This document shows, piece after piece, positions 9,757 to 18,595 of a DNA stretch of 64,000 nt. The notes under the pieces are model-generated. The model ran no database searches, was not told the origin of the DNA, and worked only from the letters and a program-made list of their open reading frames with translations. The DNA comes from Paracoccaceae bacterium (GTDB lineage Bacteria > Pseudomonadota > Alphaproteobacteria > Rhodobacterales > Rhodobacteraceae), in NCBI GenBank assembly GCA_020446815.1, contig JAGRDY010000025.1:62001-126000 (forward strand), read 5' to 3'. A program made the translations under genes and the position numbers. Every line of letters begins with the position of its first letter. Position 1 is the first letter of the stretch.

Positions 9757-11427
9757 ATGTCAGAATGGGCGACTTGGCAGGATGAAATCCTGCGCCAGAG
9801 GGACAGGCTCGCGGCGGACCTTCCGGCGCGCCAGGTCGGTATCGCCCTTGGCTGCATCATGTTTGGTGTATTTCTGCCGTTCTGGGTGGTCTTTCTTGCC
9901 TATCTTCTCAACATTGCCTGCGAGGCGCTTCAACACAAACTGATGATAAAGTTTGAAGAAAGGCCGACTCACCGCCAGCAGGTTGCGATTGTTGCCACAT
10001 CTGTCGCGGGCATGGCGTTTTACAGCGCGATGGCCCTGCTCGGCCTGTTATCGGACGACCACATGTTCAATTTCATCGCGGTCCTGGCATTGGTTGCCGC
10101 CTTGCTCAACATTTCCGTCGTCAGATCGACCCACATCCCTTTCGGCCTTCTCAGCGGCATTCCACCTGCTTTGGCATTGTTCTGGATACCGGCGGCCGCC
10201 ATCATGTCGGGCGCCGAGATGGGTTCGGCCATTGTTGCTGTTTTCGGGGTAACGGCGCTTCTGGGCTATTTTGTTTCTACATTGTTCCAGAATTACCGAA
10301 CCCAGACCGAATTAGTTCTGGCCATCAACAACGCCAACGCCTCCAGCCAGGCCAAATCGCGCTTTCTCTCTGCGATGAGTCACGGGATGCTGACGCCATT
10401 GAACGCGATTGTCGGCTTTAGCCAGATAATGCGCAACGCGCCCGAAACGATCTCGCGGCCGGAATATCTCGACAAGACCGAAGAGGCCGCGCATGCCCTT
10501 GTAGCATTGATCGAAGATGTCCTGGATGTTGCGTCATCGCCGGAAGAAAACAGTCACTTCACACTTGCCACAGCGGTTTTTCGCCAGGAACTTCCCGCAG
10601 CGGCAACGGCGCTGTCGCGCCGCGTGCAAAATGCGCCCCAGATCCAGGCGGCCATCACAGATGATATCCCCGAGATCGGGCGCTTTGACCCTTTGCTTTT
10701 GCGTAAGTGCCTGACCCATTTGTGTACGCAGGTATTGGAAAACGCGGGCAATCCCGACGTACCGTTACTGGGCATCCACGCCAGCTTGAATCCGGGCGCT
10801 ACGAACTGGCTGCGCCTGATCATTTCGGTTGGCCCACCCAAGAGCATGCCCGCCAATGGCGAACAGGTGAACCTAGGGCCAGAGGATCAAAGCCTCTCGC
10901 TAACGCTGGCACATCGCATTGCCGAAGTGATGGGGGCCGTCGTCACATTGTATCGGACTCCGGATGCGGGTTGGTTCGCATGTCTGGACATGCCGTTTAT
11001 CGAAGTCGCAGAGCCCCCGGCAAGAGGCGTGGAATCGGTCTACGGGCGGCTGCGCGCGCTCGTCGTGGATGATATCGCGACCAACCGGTTCATCGTCAAA
11101 CAGCACCTGCGGGCGCTGCGCATCGACCTGGCCGAGGCGGACAGCGGGCAAGAAGCGCTTGAATGGCTGCGCGCCGAGCGTTTCGACCTTGTGTTGCTCG
11201 ATATGAACATGCCGAATCTGGGCGGTGTCGAGACCTTTCGATCCATTCGAAACTCAGGCAAGGAATGGGCCGAAATTCCGGTAATCGCGTTGACCGCGGA
11301 CGCGCTCGCCAATACCCGAAAACATTATCAGGATCTCGGTTTTGACGGCTTCCTCGCCAAGCCGGTCGACAGCCGGTTGCTTTGGGCCGAGATTTTGCAC
11401 GTTGTCCCGCCGCCGCCGCCCTTGTGA
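9757..11427 (+). CDS. Hybrid histidine kinase with degenerate ATPase domain and C-terminal receiver
   Basis: The product is 556 residues from ATG 9757; a TTG start 54 bp upstream is possible. About six membrane helices occupy residues 25-190. The dimerisation domain has His209 in AMSHGMLTPLN, where the usual E/D after His and the Arg are Gly and Leu. The ATPase domain keeps the overall pattern (EVMGAVVTLYRTPDAGWFACLDMP) but the glycine-rich GLGL is SLSL, and no clear N-box Asn is seen. The receiver is intact, with VVDD, Asp482 in VLLDMNMP, IALTAD and FLAKPVD. It may be phosphorylated by another kinase or act as a scaffold. Its input signal is unknown. Confidence 0.85.
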   Translation: MSEWATWQDEILRQRDRLAADLPARQVGIALGCIMFGVFLPFWVVFLAYLLNIACEALQHKLMIKFEERPTHRQQVAIVATSVAGMAFYSAMALLGLLSDDHMFNFIAVLALVAALLNISVVRSTHIPFGLLSGIPPALALFWIPAAAIMSGAEMGSAIVAVFGVTALLGYFVSTLFQNYRTQTELVLAINNANASSQAKSRFLSAMSHGMLTPLNAIVGFSQIMRNAPETISRPEYLDKTEEAAHALVALIEDVLDVASSPEENSHFTLATAVFRQELPAAATALSRRVQNAPQIQAAITDDIPEIGRFDPLLLRKCLTHLCTQVLENAGNPDVPLLGIHASLNPGATNWLRLIISVGPPKSMPANGEQVNLGPEDQSLSLTLAHRIAEVMGAVVTLYRTPDAGWFACLDMPFIEVAEPPARGVESVYGRLRALVVDDIATNRFIVKQHLRALRIDLAEADSGQEALEWLRAERFDLVLLDMNMPNLGGVETFRSIRNSGKEWAEIPVIALTADALANTRKHYQDLGFDGFLAKPVDSRLLWAEILHVVPPPPPL

Positions 11428-11482
11428 TACGAAAGGGCGCCGATCGGTTCATTGCGTGCCCCGGTCCGCATTTTCGGTTCAT

Positions 11483-11560
11483 GGGGTTTCGGGAAATCCC
11501 TGCATCGGCCAAACTCTGACACGGCTTCAGCGCGCCCTGGCTCTTGGCGATGCGCGATGG
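11483..11560 (+). repeat. Dispersed intergenic repeat, copy B
   Basis: This 78-bp segment aligns without gaps to copy A at 4569-4646. It begins GGGGTTTCGGGAAATCCCTG and ends TTGGCGATGCGCGATGG. It lies between the convergent ends of the hybrid kinase and beta-helix genes. Copies C and D also lie between convergent genes, so a role in transcription termination or mRNA 3' ends is conceivable. Confidence 0.55.
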
Positions 11561-11605
11561 AACAGGTTCTTCCCGAAACGCCTTCTCGCGATAGTGGCCG
11601 TGGCG

Positions 11606-13903
11606 TCAGTTCGGGTTGTCCATTCGCAATCGGATCTGAACCCGGCCCTTGGAGCTGTTCTGCCAATTCAGTGCAACCTGCTGTTTCGATGCCCCCTGCT
11701 CGACATCGACGAACGGCATGTCGCTGCGACGCTCACCGGCCGGGCCGGTGATCATGCCTTCCGCCACAACGGAATCCACATTTCTGGCCCAGCCGCCAAA
11801 AGGCAGATAAGCCCCTGCGTCAATGGTCCAGATCAGCGCCTCGGTCGCCTGATCATGCTGCACCATGACCGGGTTTGCCGATACCTGGGTTACCGCGGTA
11901 AAAGTGTTGCCTTCAACCAAGACATTGCGCATTCGGAAATTGTCGAGCGTGGCGAAAGTCGTGTCCACCCGCTCGACCCGGTCAACCGCGCCGCTCAACG
12001 CCTTGAACACATTCCCTGACAATGTGAACCCTTGCAGGAAATGCCCGTTTCCATAAGGCTTCAGAACGATCCAGCTGAACCAAGGGGCGACATCGCTCGC
12101 TGTAAAGGCATTGCCGGTTATCGTCAGCCCCCCGAACGAATACTGATTGGCGAAATCCGGATGGGCTTCGTATTCGTTTGTCCATTCGACGGATGAATTG
12201 TCGATGTAGTTACCGGTGATCGTCGATTTTACGTCTGTCCCGATCATGACAATTCCCGGGCTGCGCAGCCCGGTCGTTTCCGTATCTCCCTGAAACCAGT
12301 GATTGCCGACGATCAGATTGCCCGACCCGCCGAGTACGGCGAAGTGCCGGAAATGCACGGCGCGGTTGTTGCGGATTTTCAGGTCATTGGCATTGGCATT
12401 GAAGGCAATCGACACACGATCCTGCGACCGCAGGGGCGATTCATTCGACAGAAACTGACACCGGTCAATCAGCATCCCCTGACAACCGGTACCGATAGAC
12501 GTGATGCCACGGTCTTTCGGCGCGACGATAAAGCAATCCCGGACATGAAAGACCAGCCCGCTGGGTGCCAGCATGATGCCACTGGAAATGCCGTTGCACT
12601 GAAATTCGATATCGTCGAGCACCAGCTTGTCGAGCTGCGCGAAGCCCGAAAAATCGAGAATGTACCTGAACCGTGTGAAACTGTATGTCTGCGTTCCCGC
12701 CGCACCGTAAAGCGGCTGACTCAGCGTCAATGTCGCCGCGCCGACATTGACTGCCGTTACATAAATCTCACGACCGACGCCCGTGCCCTCAACCAGAGAG
12801 CCCACAGGGATGTTGGCGATATTCGCCACCGCCGTCAGCATCGTCGGATTGCCGCTGTCATAGCTGGCCTGTGACGTTGCGGTCGAGGTAGCCCATGCCG
12901 GATCGTCGACAACATTGAACTGGCCGTTCCGGATGGCCCGGCGGGTGGCAAAGACCGTCTTGTTGTTGACCGCCGCCTGCATATCTATCGGCGATGTCAA
13001 TTCGATGCGGCGCCCGCCAAGATCAAGCGATTCATGATCCGAGTAGTTCAACAGCGCCTGAAATGCCTTCTTGAATCCCAGCTCCTCGTCGCCAAAGGCA
13101 TCGGCATAGGTCGGCAGGTCGAAACTCCGCGTCATCGACAATCGCCTGTGGGCCGGCATCGTCACGGTTCCCTCGAAACGCGTCGGCGCACCCAGCGTCA
13201 CATCGGCGTCCAGCAGATAGGTCCCGGCGGAAACCAGCAGCTCGCACCCCGATGCGACCGCCGCCGCATCCGCCGCCGCGAAGGCGGCCGCGTCGTTGGC
13301 AAACCCATCGCCGATGGCCCCATAATCGCGAACATCGACCCAATCCATCATGTTGCGCAAAAAGACCGACGTGACATCTTCGATCTCGATGTCGTCGATA
13401 CGCACGACGCCCCCCGTCGGGCCCGTCAGGTCAATTCCGAAATGCCCGAATGACGCGGCCGTCCCCCAGGCCATGTCAACGCCGGTCCGTGTTCCCGTCC
13501 CGATGATCGCCTGAACCGTTTCGACGCGCCCGTAAGCTGTCAGGGCGACACTGGGCCCGGTTTCGACCACACCGCCCACATGGGCGTTTCCGGCCCCGCC
13601 CGCCCAGCCGGCAATGCGCACCGAAGGAAGGTTGCCGCTCATCGCCTTCACCCGCGCAGTTACCCGCAGGTAGCAACCTGGCAGCAAGGGCGTGTCGCCG
13701 GTATGGCGCAGCTTGACCGTGGCCGTGGTCTTTTGCAACTCAAGGCATCCCCCGAAATCCTGATCCGCCGGCACCAACGCCGCATTGGGATCGCCCGCAT
13801 AGCCGGGTGCTCCCGGTGTGCCATCTCCGCTGGACCACGGACCAAGCCCGTTCTCAAAGGCAGGTGGCATCAGGGCAAGCCCGTCCGTTATCGCTTTGTT
13901 CAT
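11606..13903 (-). CDS. Right-handed beta-helix protein (pectate-lyase/GH28-related fold)
   Basis: The 765-residue protein starts at ATG 13903 with AAGGGG 8 bp upstream. Residues 1-190 look like a carbohydrate-binding-type beta-sandwich. VDVRDYGAIGDGFANDAAAF (residues 190-210) is the hallmark opening of pectate_lyase_3/GH28-related beta-helices and phage tailspikes. The rest is made of short coils such as LKIRNNRAVHF, NLIVGNHWFQGD and STITGNYIDNS, rich in Asn and Gly turns. No Sec signal peptide is apparent. The substrate and the catalytic residues cannot be assigned. It has no polysaccharide or phage genes next to it and may act on a surface glycan. Confidence 0.8.
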   Translation of the reverse strand: MNKAITDGLALMPPAFENGLGPWSSGDGTPGAPGYAGDPNAALVPADQDFGGCLELQKTTATVKLRHTGDTPLLPGCYLRVTARVKAMSGNLPSVRIAGWAGGAGNAHVGGVVETGPSVALTAYGRVETVQAIIGTGTRTGVDMAWGTAASFGHFGIDLTGPTGGVVRIDDIEIEDVTSVFLRNMMDWVDVRDYGAIGDGFANDAAAFAAADAAAVASGCELLVSAGTYLLDADVTLGAPTRFEGTVTMPAHRRLSMTRSFDLPTYADAFGDEELGFKKAFQALLNYSDHESLDLGGRRIELTSPIDMQAAVNNKTVFATRRAIRNGQFNVVDDPAWATSTATSQASYDSGNPTMLTAVANIANIPVGSLVEGTGVGREIYVTAVNVGAATLTLSQPLYGAAGTQTYSFTRFRYILDFSGFAQLDKLVLDDIEFQCNGISSGIMLAPSGLVFHVRDCFIVAPKDRGITSIGTGCQGMLIDRCQFLSNESPLRSQDRVSIAFNANANDLKIRNNRAVHFRHFAVLGGSGNLIVGNHWFQGDTETTGLRSPGIVMIGTDVKSTITGNYIDNSSVEWTNEYEAHPDFANQYSFGGLTITGNAFTASDVAPWFSWIVLKPYGNGHFLQGFTLSGNVFKALSGAVDRVERVDTTFATLDNFRMRNVLVEGNTFTAVTQVSANPVMVQHDQATEALIWTIDAGAYLPFGGWARNVDSVVAEGMITGPAGERRSDMPFVDVEQGASKQQVALNWQNSSKGRVQIRLRMDNPN

Positions 13904-14198
13904 TCAAAGAACCCCTTGTCTGTTCCAGATCGCAACGCCCGCACACCCGGCCTCGCCCAGGGCATCCGGGCGGCCCGCCTGACGCGTGGCCAGGCCGAAA
14001 GGCGCGAACTCTCATGGAAAATTTTGAGCCGGTCAAAGCTCTTGGGGCGAGTATTTAGGGCAAAATTGTCTGCCAGAGGTTAGCGCTGCGCACGGTGCTA
14101 TCGCCGAACCGCGGCATCGGGGCGGCGACACCAGGCAGGCATGGCGGCCCCGCGTACCATTGACTCCGGCACCACCGCGTGGCCGCGGACAGGAAGTG
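13904..14198. other. Intergenic region without recognised gene
   Basis: These 295 bases separate the beta-helix gene start from the lysK stop, both on the minus strand. No good open frame with a ribosome binding site was seen. The part near 14020-14090 is less GC-rich and may contain the beta-helix promoter. No strong hairpin was recognised after lysK. Confidence 0.3.
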
Positions 14199-15782
14199 TC
14201 AGGCCGATATCAGCTCTCCGGCCAATGCCTTTTCTATCAGCGCGATGGTCTCCCTGACCCCATATAGGGCAATGAAACCGCCAAACCTTGGGCCTTGGCT
14301 GGCGCCCAGCAGAACTTCGTAAAGGGCTGTGAACCAGTTTCTCAATGGCTCGAACTTGTGCTCCGTCCCTACGGCGAACACCATCGTCTGCAACGCCTCG
14401 CCATCCAGACCGCCTTCCCAGGACTTCAGCCGCCCTGCCAAGTCCTTCATCGCCGCGCGCTCCGTATCCGTCGGCGCACGAAAAACCCTTTTGGGGGCAA
14501 CGAAATCGGTGAAATAGCGCAGCGCGAACCCCGCCGCCTGATCGAGGTCGGGATGGGTCTCGGGGCTCGCCTCGGGCGCATAACGGCGAATGAAGCCCCA
14601 AAGCCCCTCCTTGTCCACCGCCCCCGCCACGCTGGCGAGGTTCAAGAGCATCGCGAAAGGCACCGTCATTTTCGACTCGGGCGGTTTGCCGCCATGGATA
14701 TGCCAGACCGGATTGGCCAACTGCTGGTCAAGCGTTTGCTCCGCGAACGCTCGCAAATGCTGGTGATATTCATCAACCGCCTTCGGGATCACGTCAAAAT
14801 GCATCCGCTTGGCGGTTTTGGGCTTTTGATACATGAAATAGCCCAGCGATTCGGTCGCGGCATATGTCAGCCATTCGTCGATGGTCAGCCCGTTGCCCTT
14901 CGATTTCGAAATCTTCTGGCCTTTCTCGTCCAAAAACAACTCATAGGTGAAATGCTCCGGGGCGCGCCCCCCTAAAACCCTGCATATCCCGTCATAGATC
15001 GGCGTGTTGGTCGAATGATCCTTGCCGTACATCTCGAAATCCACGCCCAGGGCCGCCCAGCGCGCCCCGAAATCCGGCTTCCATTGCAGCTTGACCTGCC
15101 CGCCTGTCACCGGCAGCGTCCATTCGCGCCCCTCCTCGTCGTCGAAAATGATCGTGCCATCCCTGGCATTGACCTCCTTGATCGGCACATAGAGCACCCG
15201 GCCGGTTTCGGGATGGATCGGAAGAAAACAGGAATAGGTCTTCTGCCGTTCCTCACGCAAGGACGCCAGCATGATCTCCATGATCGCGTCGTAGCGCTCG
15301 CAGCAGCGCAGCAACGTGTCATCGAACCGGCCCGACTTGTAAAATTGCGTGGCCGAAATGAATTCGTACTCGAACCCGAAAGTATCAAGAAACCGCCGCA
15401 GCATGGCGTTGTTGTGATCACCATAGCTCGGATACTGCCCATAGGGATCGGGCACCGAGGTCAATGGCAATTGCAGTGACTCGCGCAACTTGGCCGGGTC
15501 GGGCACATTGTCCGGCACCTTGCGCATCCCGTCGAGATCGTCGGAAAAGCACACCAGCCGCGTCGGAATGTCTGATATCATCTCGAAGGCCCGCCGGACC
15601 ATCGTCGTGCGCTGCACCTCGCCAAAAGTCCCGATATGCGGCAGCCCGGACGGCCCGTAGCCGGTCTCAAACAGAACATGACCCTTTTCGGGGTCCTTCC
15701 CTTCATAACGTTTGAGCACGCGGCGCGCTTCCTCGAAAGGCCAGGCTTTGGAGTTCATCGCAGCATCACGCAGATTGGGCAT
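14199..15782 (-). CDS. lysK: Lysyl-tRNA synthetase, class I
   Basis: The 527-residue enzyme charges tRNA-Lys. It is the archaeal-type class I enzyme used by many alphaproteobacteria. The HIGH motif is present as HIGT in [13 protein letters not shown] (residues 43-55), and the KMSKS loop as [10 protein letters not shown]. Class I LysRS features such as [17 protein letters not shown] and [20 protein letters not shown] are visible. The start is ATG 15782, with AGAGAAG upstream; ATG 15758 is an alternative. It is divergent from the TerB-like gene. No class II lysS is seen in the window. Confidence 0.95.
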   Translation of the reverse strand: MPNLRDAAMNSKAWPFEEARRVLKRYEGKDPEKGHVLFETGYGPSGLPHIGTFGEVQRTTMVRRAFEMISDIPTRLVCFSDDLDGMRKVPDNVPDPAKLRESLQLPLTSVPDPYGQYPSYGDHNNAMLRRFLDTFGFEYEFISATQFYKSGRFDDTLLRCCERYDAIMEIMLASLREERQKTYSCFLPIHPETGRVLYVPIKEVNARDGTIIFDDEEGREWTLPVTGGQVKLQWKPDFGARWAALGVDFEMYGKDHSTNTPIYDGICRVLGGRAPEHFTYELFLDEKGQKISKSKGNGLTIDEWLTYAATESLGYFMYQKPKTAKRMHFDVIPKAVDEYHQHLRAFAEQTLDQQLANPVWHIHGGKPPESKMTVPFAMLLNLASVAGAVDKEGLWGFIRRYAPEASPETHPDLDQAAGFALRYFTDFVAPKRVFRAPTDTERAAMKDLAGRLKSWEGGLDGEALQTMVFAVGTEHKFEPLRNWFTALYEVLLGASQGPRFGGFIALYGVRETIALIEKALAGELISA

Positions 15783-15896
15783 TGGCTTAACTTCTCTAGG
15801 ATTGCGGGCACCCCATGCGCCCCAGGCTCCGGTTCCTATTGAACAGGGGATATATCGTCAATAATTTGCACATTGAAACATCCGAGGAATTTCCCA

Positions 15897-16319
15897 TTGC
15901 CCCATACCCTTGCCGATTTCACTGCCCAGGATGCACTTGTCGCGATCATGGTTGCGGTGTCCGTCTCCGACCAGACGATCAACACATCGGAACTCTTGGC
16001 GATTGAACGGCAGGTCAATCACCTGCCGATTTTTGCGCAATATGACACGCAGCGGATGCGCGAAGCGGCCCAAACCGTCTTCAGGATGATGGAGGAAGAA
16101 GACGGTCTGGATACGCTCTTCGCGCTTGTCCGGGCAGCGCTTCCGGAAAGGCTTTTCGAAACCGCCTATGCATTGGCCTGCGATACCGCCGCCGCCGACG
16201 GCACGTTGGGCCAGACCGAACTGCGCCTGCTGGAAGAGGTCCGCTACGAGCTGAACATCGACCGGCTTCACGCCGCTGCAATCGAACGCGGCGCAAGGGC
16301 GCGGCATCTGACATTGTAA
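15897..16319 (+). CDS. TerB-family (tellurite-resistance-like) protein
   Basis: The protein has 140 residues from a TTG at 15897 that follows CGAGGAA at 9 bp. A TTG at 15873 would add eight residues. The helical sequence DALVAIMVAVSVSDQTINTS, PIFAQYDTQRMREAAQTVF and CDTAAADGTLGQTELRLLEE match the TerB-like fold, a seven-helix bundle with acidic metal-binding positions. Family members of this size in Rhodobacteraceae are cytoplasmic and uncharacterised. No ter operon surrounds it, so tellurite resistance should not be assumed. Confidence 0.78.
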   Translation: MPHTLADFTAQDALVAIMVAVSVSDQTINTSELLAIERQVNHLPIFAQYDTQRMREAAQTVFRMMEEEDGLDTLFALVRAALPERLFETAYALACDTAAADGTLGQTELRLLEEVRYELNIDRLHAAAIERGARARHLTL

Positions 16320-16555
16320 ATGCAATCGGGCCGCAACTTTCAATTGTGAATCCGTCAACAATACGGAAATCCATGGATTCTGTCGCTGTCCCAGCGGCCT
16401 CCGCGACACTGAGGTCAAAATTAATATCATTTAAATCAAACACTTGCCAATTTTTACTCGCAAATATGCACAGTTTGAACGAAAACCTACTAAACCCTTT
16501 TTAAATCCATTGTCAGGCCACATTTGGCAGGCAAAAAGCAGGAAGTGAACGTAGT

Positions 16556-16699
16556 ATGAGTAACCCCGAGGCCAAATTGACCGAGGATTTTTTCGCGCAA
16601 GGCCCCGTCGACGGAGTGCCAAACCACAGATTGCCGGATCGGGTGCCGCCAAGCGCACCGCAGGCCCACTTGAAACCTGTATTCCAAGGGTGCCGCTGA
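16556..16699 (+). CDS. Possible small protein, 47 residues
   Basis: A short frame begins MSNPEAKLTEDFFAQGP and ends FQGCR. AGGAAG lies 10 bp before the ATG, a little far from optimal. The composition is soluble and Pro-rich with no membrane segment. I do not recognise it. It lies in a region that otherwise looks degenerate, so it may be chance. Confidence 0.2.
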   Translation: MSNPEAKLTEDFFAQGPVDGVPNHRLPDRVPPSAPQAHLKPVFQGCR

Positions 16700-16794
16700 T
16701 CTGATTCAGGGCTGCCCGCCGCGACAATGCGTCGGTCATTTCCCTGGCGCGATGATCGACCAGAGAGTTCCCAGTTTAGTTAAGGTAACCAGTA

Positions 16795-17148
16795 ATGAAA
16801 TATGCAAAGCAATCTTCGAGCGTCAAAAAGGATATCGTTTGGGCTAAGGCCAATCCTGCCCCGGTTTATCCTTTGGATGACGCCCGCACTGTCATCCCGT
16901 TTGCGACCCGCGCGCGCTCAGTCGCGCGGCAAGATCACGGCCGATGCACCAAGCGCCTGCGCAAAAACGTCTTTGATGTCCAAATTCGGCAAGCCAAACT
17001 GACCCCTGCGAATGATCCGTCTGCGCCAAGAGGCCAGCACGCCTTTCACAGAATCATCAGCAACCAGGGGTCTAAATTCCTTGGAAAACTTCTGATCCGC
17101 TTAGGCGCTCATCCTCATTGGAATACCCTCCGCCCCATCAAATCGTGA
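16795..17148 (+). pseudogene. Possible remnant gene (frame continues shifted at 17105-17509)
   Basis: The frame begins MKYAKQSSSVKKDIVWAKAN after AAGGTAACC and ends at 17148. A second frame, offset by +1, is open from 17105 to 17509 and has coding-like composition but no start codon. One frameshift around 17100-17145 would join them into a protein of about 235 residues. I recognise no family in either part. This is inference from composition only; chance open frames are a real alternative in GC-rich DNA. Confidence 0.25.
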
Positions 17149-17622
17149 GACCGGGTTCGTTCCGCGCTCCTGCGCCTCCGCCAAGACTTACCCGCCCGAA
17201 AGGACAAAGCCGCAAAAGCCCGAGACTGGATCTGAACCAAGCACGGAACCGAAAAATGACGCAGACGATCGACATAACAAGCCCGCGCGCATCGGGGTCG
17301 CCCTGTGCCCCCAGGCCAAATCGGCCTCATTCATCCATAAAAACGGGCTTCGGGCCATATTGTTGGTGGAACGCAGACAATGTGGCATTTTTGAGATCGA
17401 CCAAGGCCGGTCGCCGCAATTTGGACACATTTCGGGCCAGAATATGACACGCAAGGCCAAATACCACCCGGCGAAAATGCAGCCAGGAATACTGCTTTTC
17501 CCTTTTTAAACGAACGAAACGCAACCTAGGACTACGGAAAGAATCGAGTTTGGCGGACGAAAATCAAGACGAGTTTGTTTTGGGTTAACGAGTTGGGACC
17601 AAACCTGCTGAGGTAACAAGTT

Positions 17623-18435
17623 ATGTATGTACAAAATCTAGTTAGCAAATTCCTGGCAAGCGACATTTTCGCCGGAGAAACAGCGAAAGCCCGGAAAACC
17701 GACCAGACGGCCTCGCCGGCCACGGGTTTTCCTTCATCCCAATGCCGCGCAACGCTCATTGAGATCATTAGGAAAACACCCGCGACCAGCGAAGTGACCC
17801 TTGCAGGCCGTCAATTCGCATTGAACATGGTCCTCCGTGACGGGCAACTCTTTTCTTTCCGTATCTTGCAAAGGAAATCTTCCACCGTCTGGATGCATTT
17901 CTTTGGCCCGAAAACCATTTTTGACGCCACCAAGGGCGCTTACAACGCCATCACGGTCCAGCGCGAAATCAATACCGCCATCAATACTTTCAGCCTTTTC
18001 TCCGATGTCTGCCGGATCACGGTCAAACCGGTCGCAACCGACATCCGCCATCTCAACGGGCTTGACGCTGAGTTTCTCGCGGCGCCGAACCGGGCGTACA
18101 ACCTTCAGGACGTGAACCCGATCGCGGCGGCCCGCCCTGCGCGCATCGACTACACCGCCTACCGCGCGCGGCGCGATCTTAAAGACGAATCGGCCGCGGC
18201 CCCGCTTCCGTCAACAGATTTGCCCAAGGTCGCCACGGCGGAGCGTATGGTCGCCCTCCTGAAAAACTCCATCGAGTCACCTGGGGGCGAACCAAACAAC
18301 GGCACGCTCTTGCTCGACAAACCTGCCCGCAAGGGTCTGGAAAAGATGGCGCATCCGTCCGTGACCCAGGATTCCTTGCCCGAAATTGCGCCCAGGCCAA
18401 TTTACCGGCACCGTCAAAGGTTGCATCTGAGCTAA
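17623..18435 (+). CDS. Hypothetical protein, 270 residues
   Basis: The gene starts at ATG 17623 after GAGGTAACAAGT. The central part, residues 48-140, looks folded: EVTLAGRQFALNMVLRDGQ, then FSFRILQRKSSTVWMHFFGP and YNAITVQREINTAINTFSLF. The C-terminal 100 residues are rich in Ala, Pro and charged residues and look disordered. No signal peptide or membrane helix is seen, and I do not recognise the family. Its 5' leader resembles that of the remnant at 16795. It converges on dacB, with repeat copy D between them. Confidence 0.5.
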   Translation: MYVQNLVSKFLASDIFAGETAKARKTDQTASPATGFPSSQCRATLIEIIRKTPATSEVTLAGRQFALNMVLRDGQLFSFRILQRKSSTVWMHFFGPKTIFDATKGAYNAITVQREINTAINTFSLFSDVCRITVKPVATDIRHLNGLDAEFLAAPNRAYNLQDVNPIAAARPARIDYTAYRARRDLKDESAAAPLPSTDLPKVATAERMVALLKNSIESPGGEPNNGTLLLDKPARKGLEKMAHPSVTQDSLPEIAPRPIYRHRQRLHLS

Positions 18436-18458
18436 AGCAACGCAACGTCATGTCCGAG

Positions 18459-18550
18459 CATCGGGCATCGCTTTTCACGTTCGCCCGAAGGGAGAGGGAG
18501 CGAGGAAGGTGCGGCAGGATCTTGGCGATGCGTGGTTTTGGCGAAGCTCC
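18459..18550 (-). repeat. Dispersed intergenic repeat, copy D
   Basis: Read on the minus strand it begins GGAGCTTCGCCAAAACCACG, continues CATCGCCAAGATCCTGCCGC and ends GCGATGCCCGATG. It therefore matches copy C (24371-24448) at both ends, with about 11-14 extra bases in the middle. It lies between the convergent 3' ends of the hypothetical gene and dacB. Confidence 0.55.
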
Positions 18551-18595
18551 AGACGCGCCATAGGATATGAGGATTTGGCACCGCACCGGCGCCAG

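Larger units (their letters stand above)
16320..17622. other. Low-information region with decayed or orphan reading frames
   Basis: About 1.3 kb without a recognisable gene. Bases 16400-16560 are AT-rich. A 47-codon frame at 16556-16699 starts ATG after AGGAAG. A 117-codon frame at 16795-17148 follows AAGGTAAC. From 17105 to 17509 another frame is open for 134 codons with protein-like composition (RAILLVERRQCGIFEIDQGR) but has no plausible start. Together they look like a frameshifted or decaying gene. The bases before ATG 16795 and ATG 17623 share AGGTAACMAGTWATG, suggesting a duplicated gene start. Confidence 0.4.

Noticed and set aside
15897..16319. Tellurite-resistance function for the TerB-like gene
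   Set aside because: Only the fold resembles TerB; no terZACD genes are adjacent.
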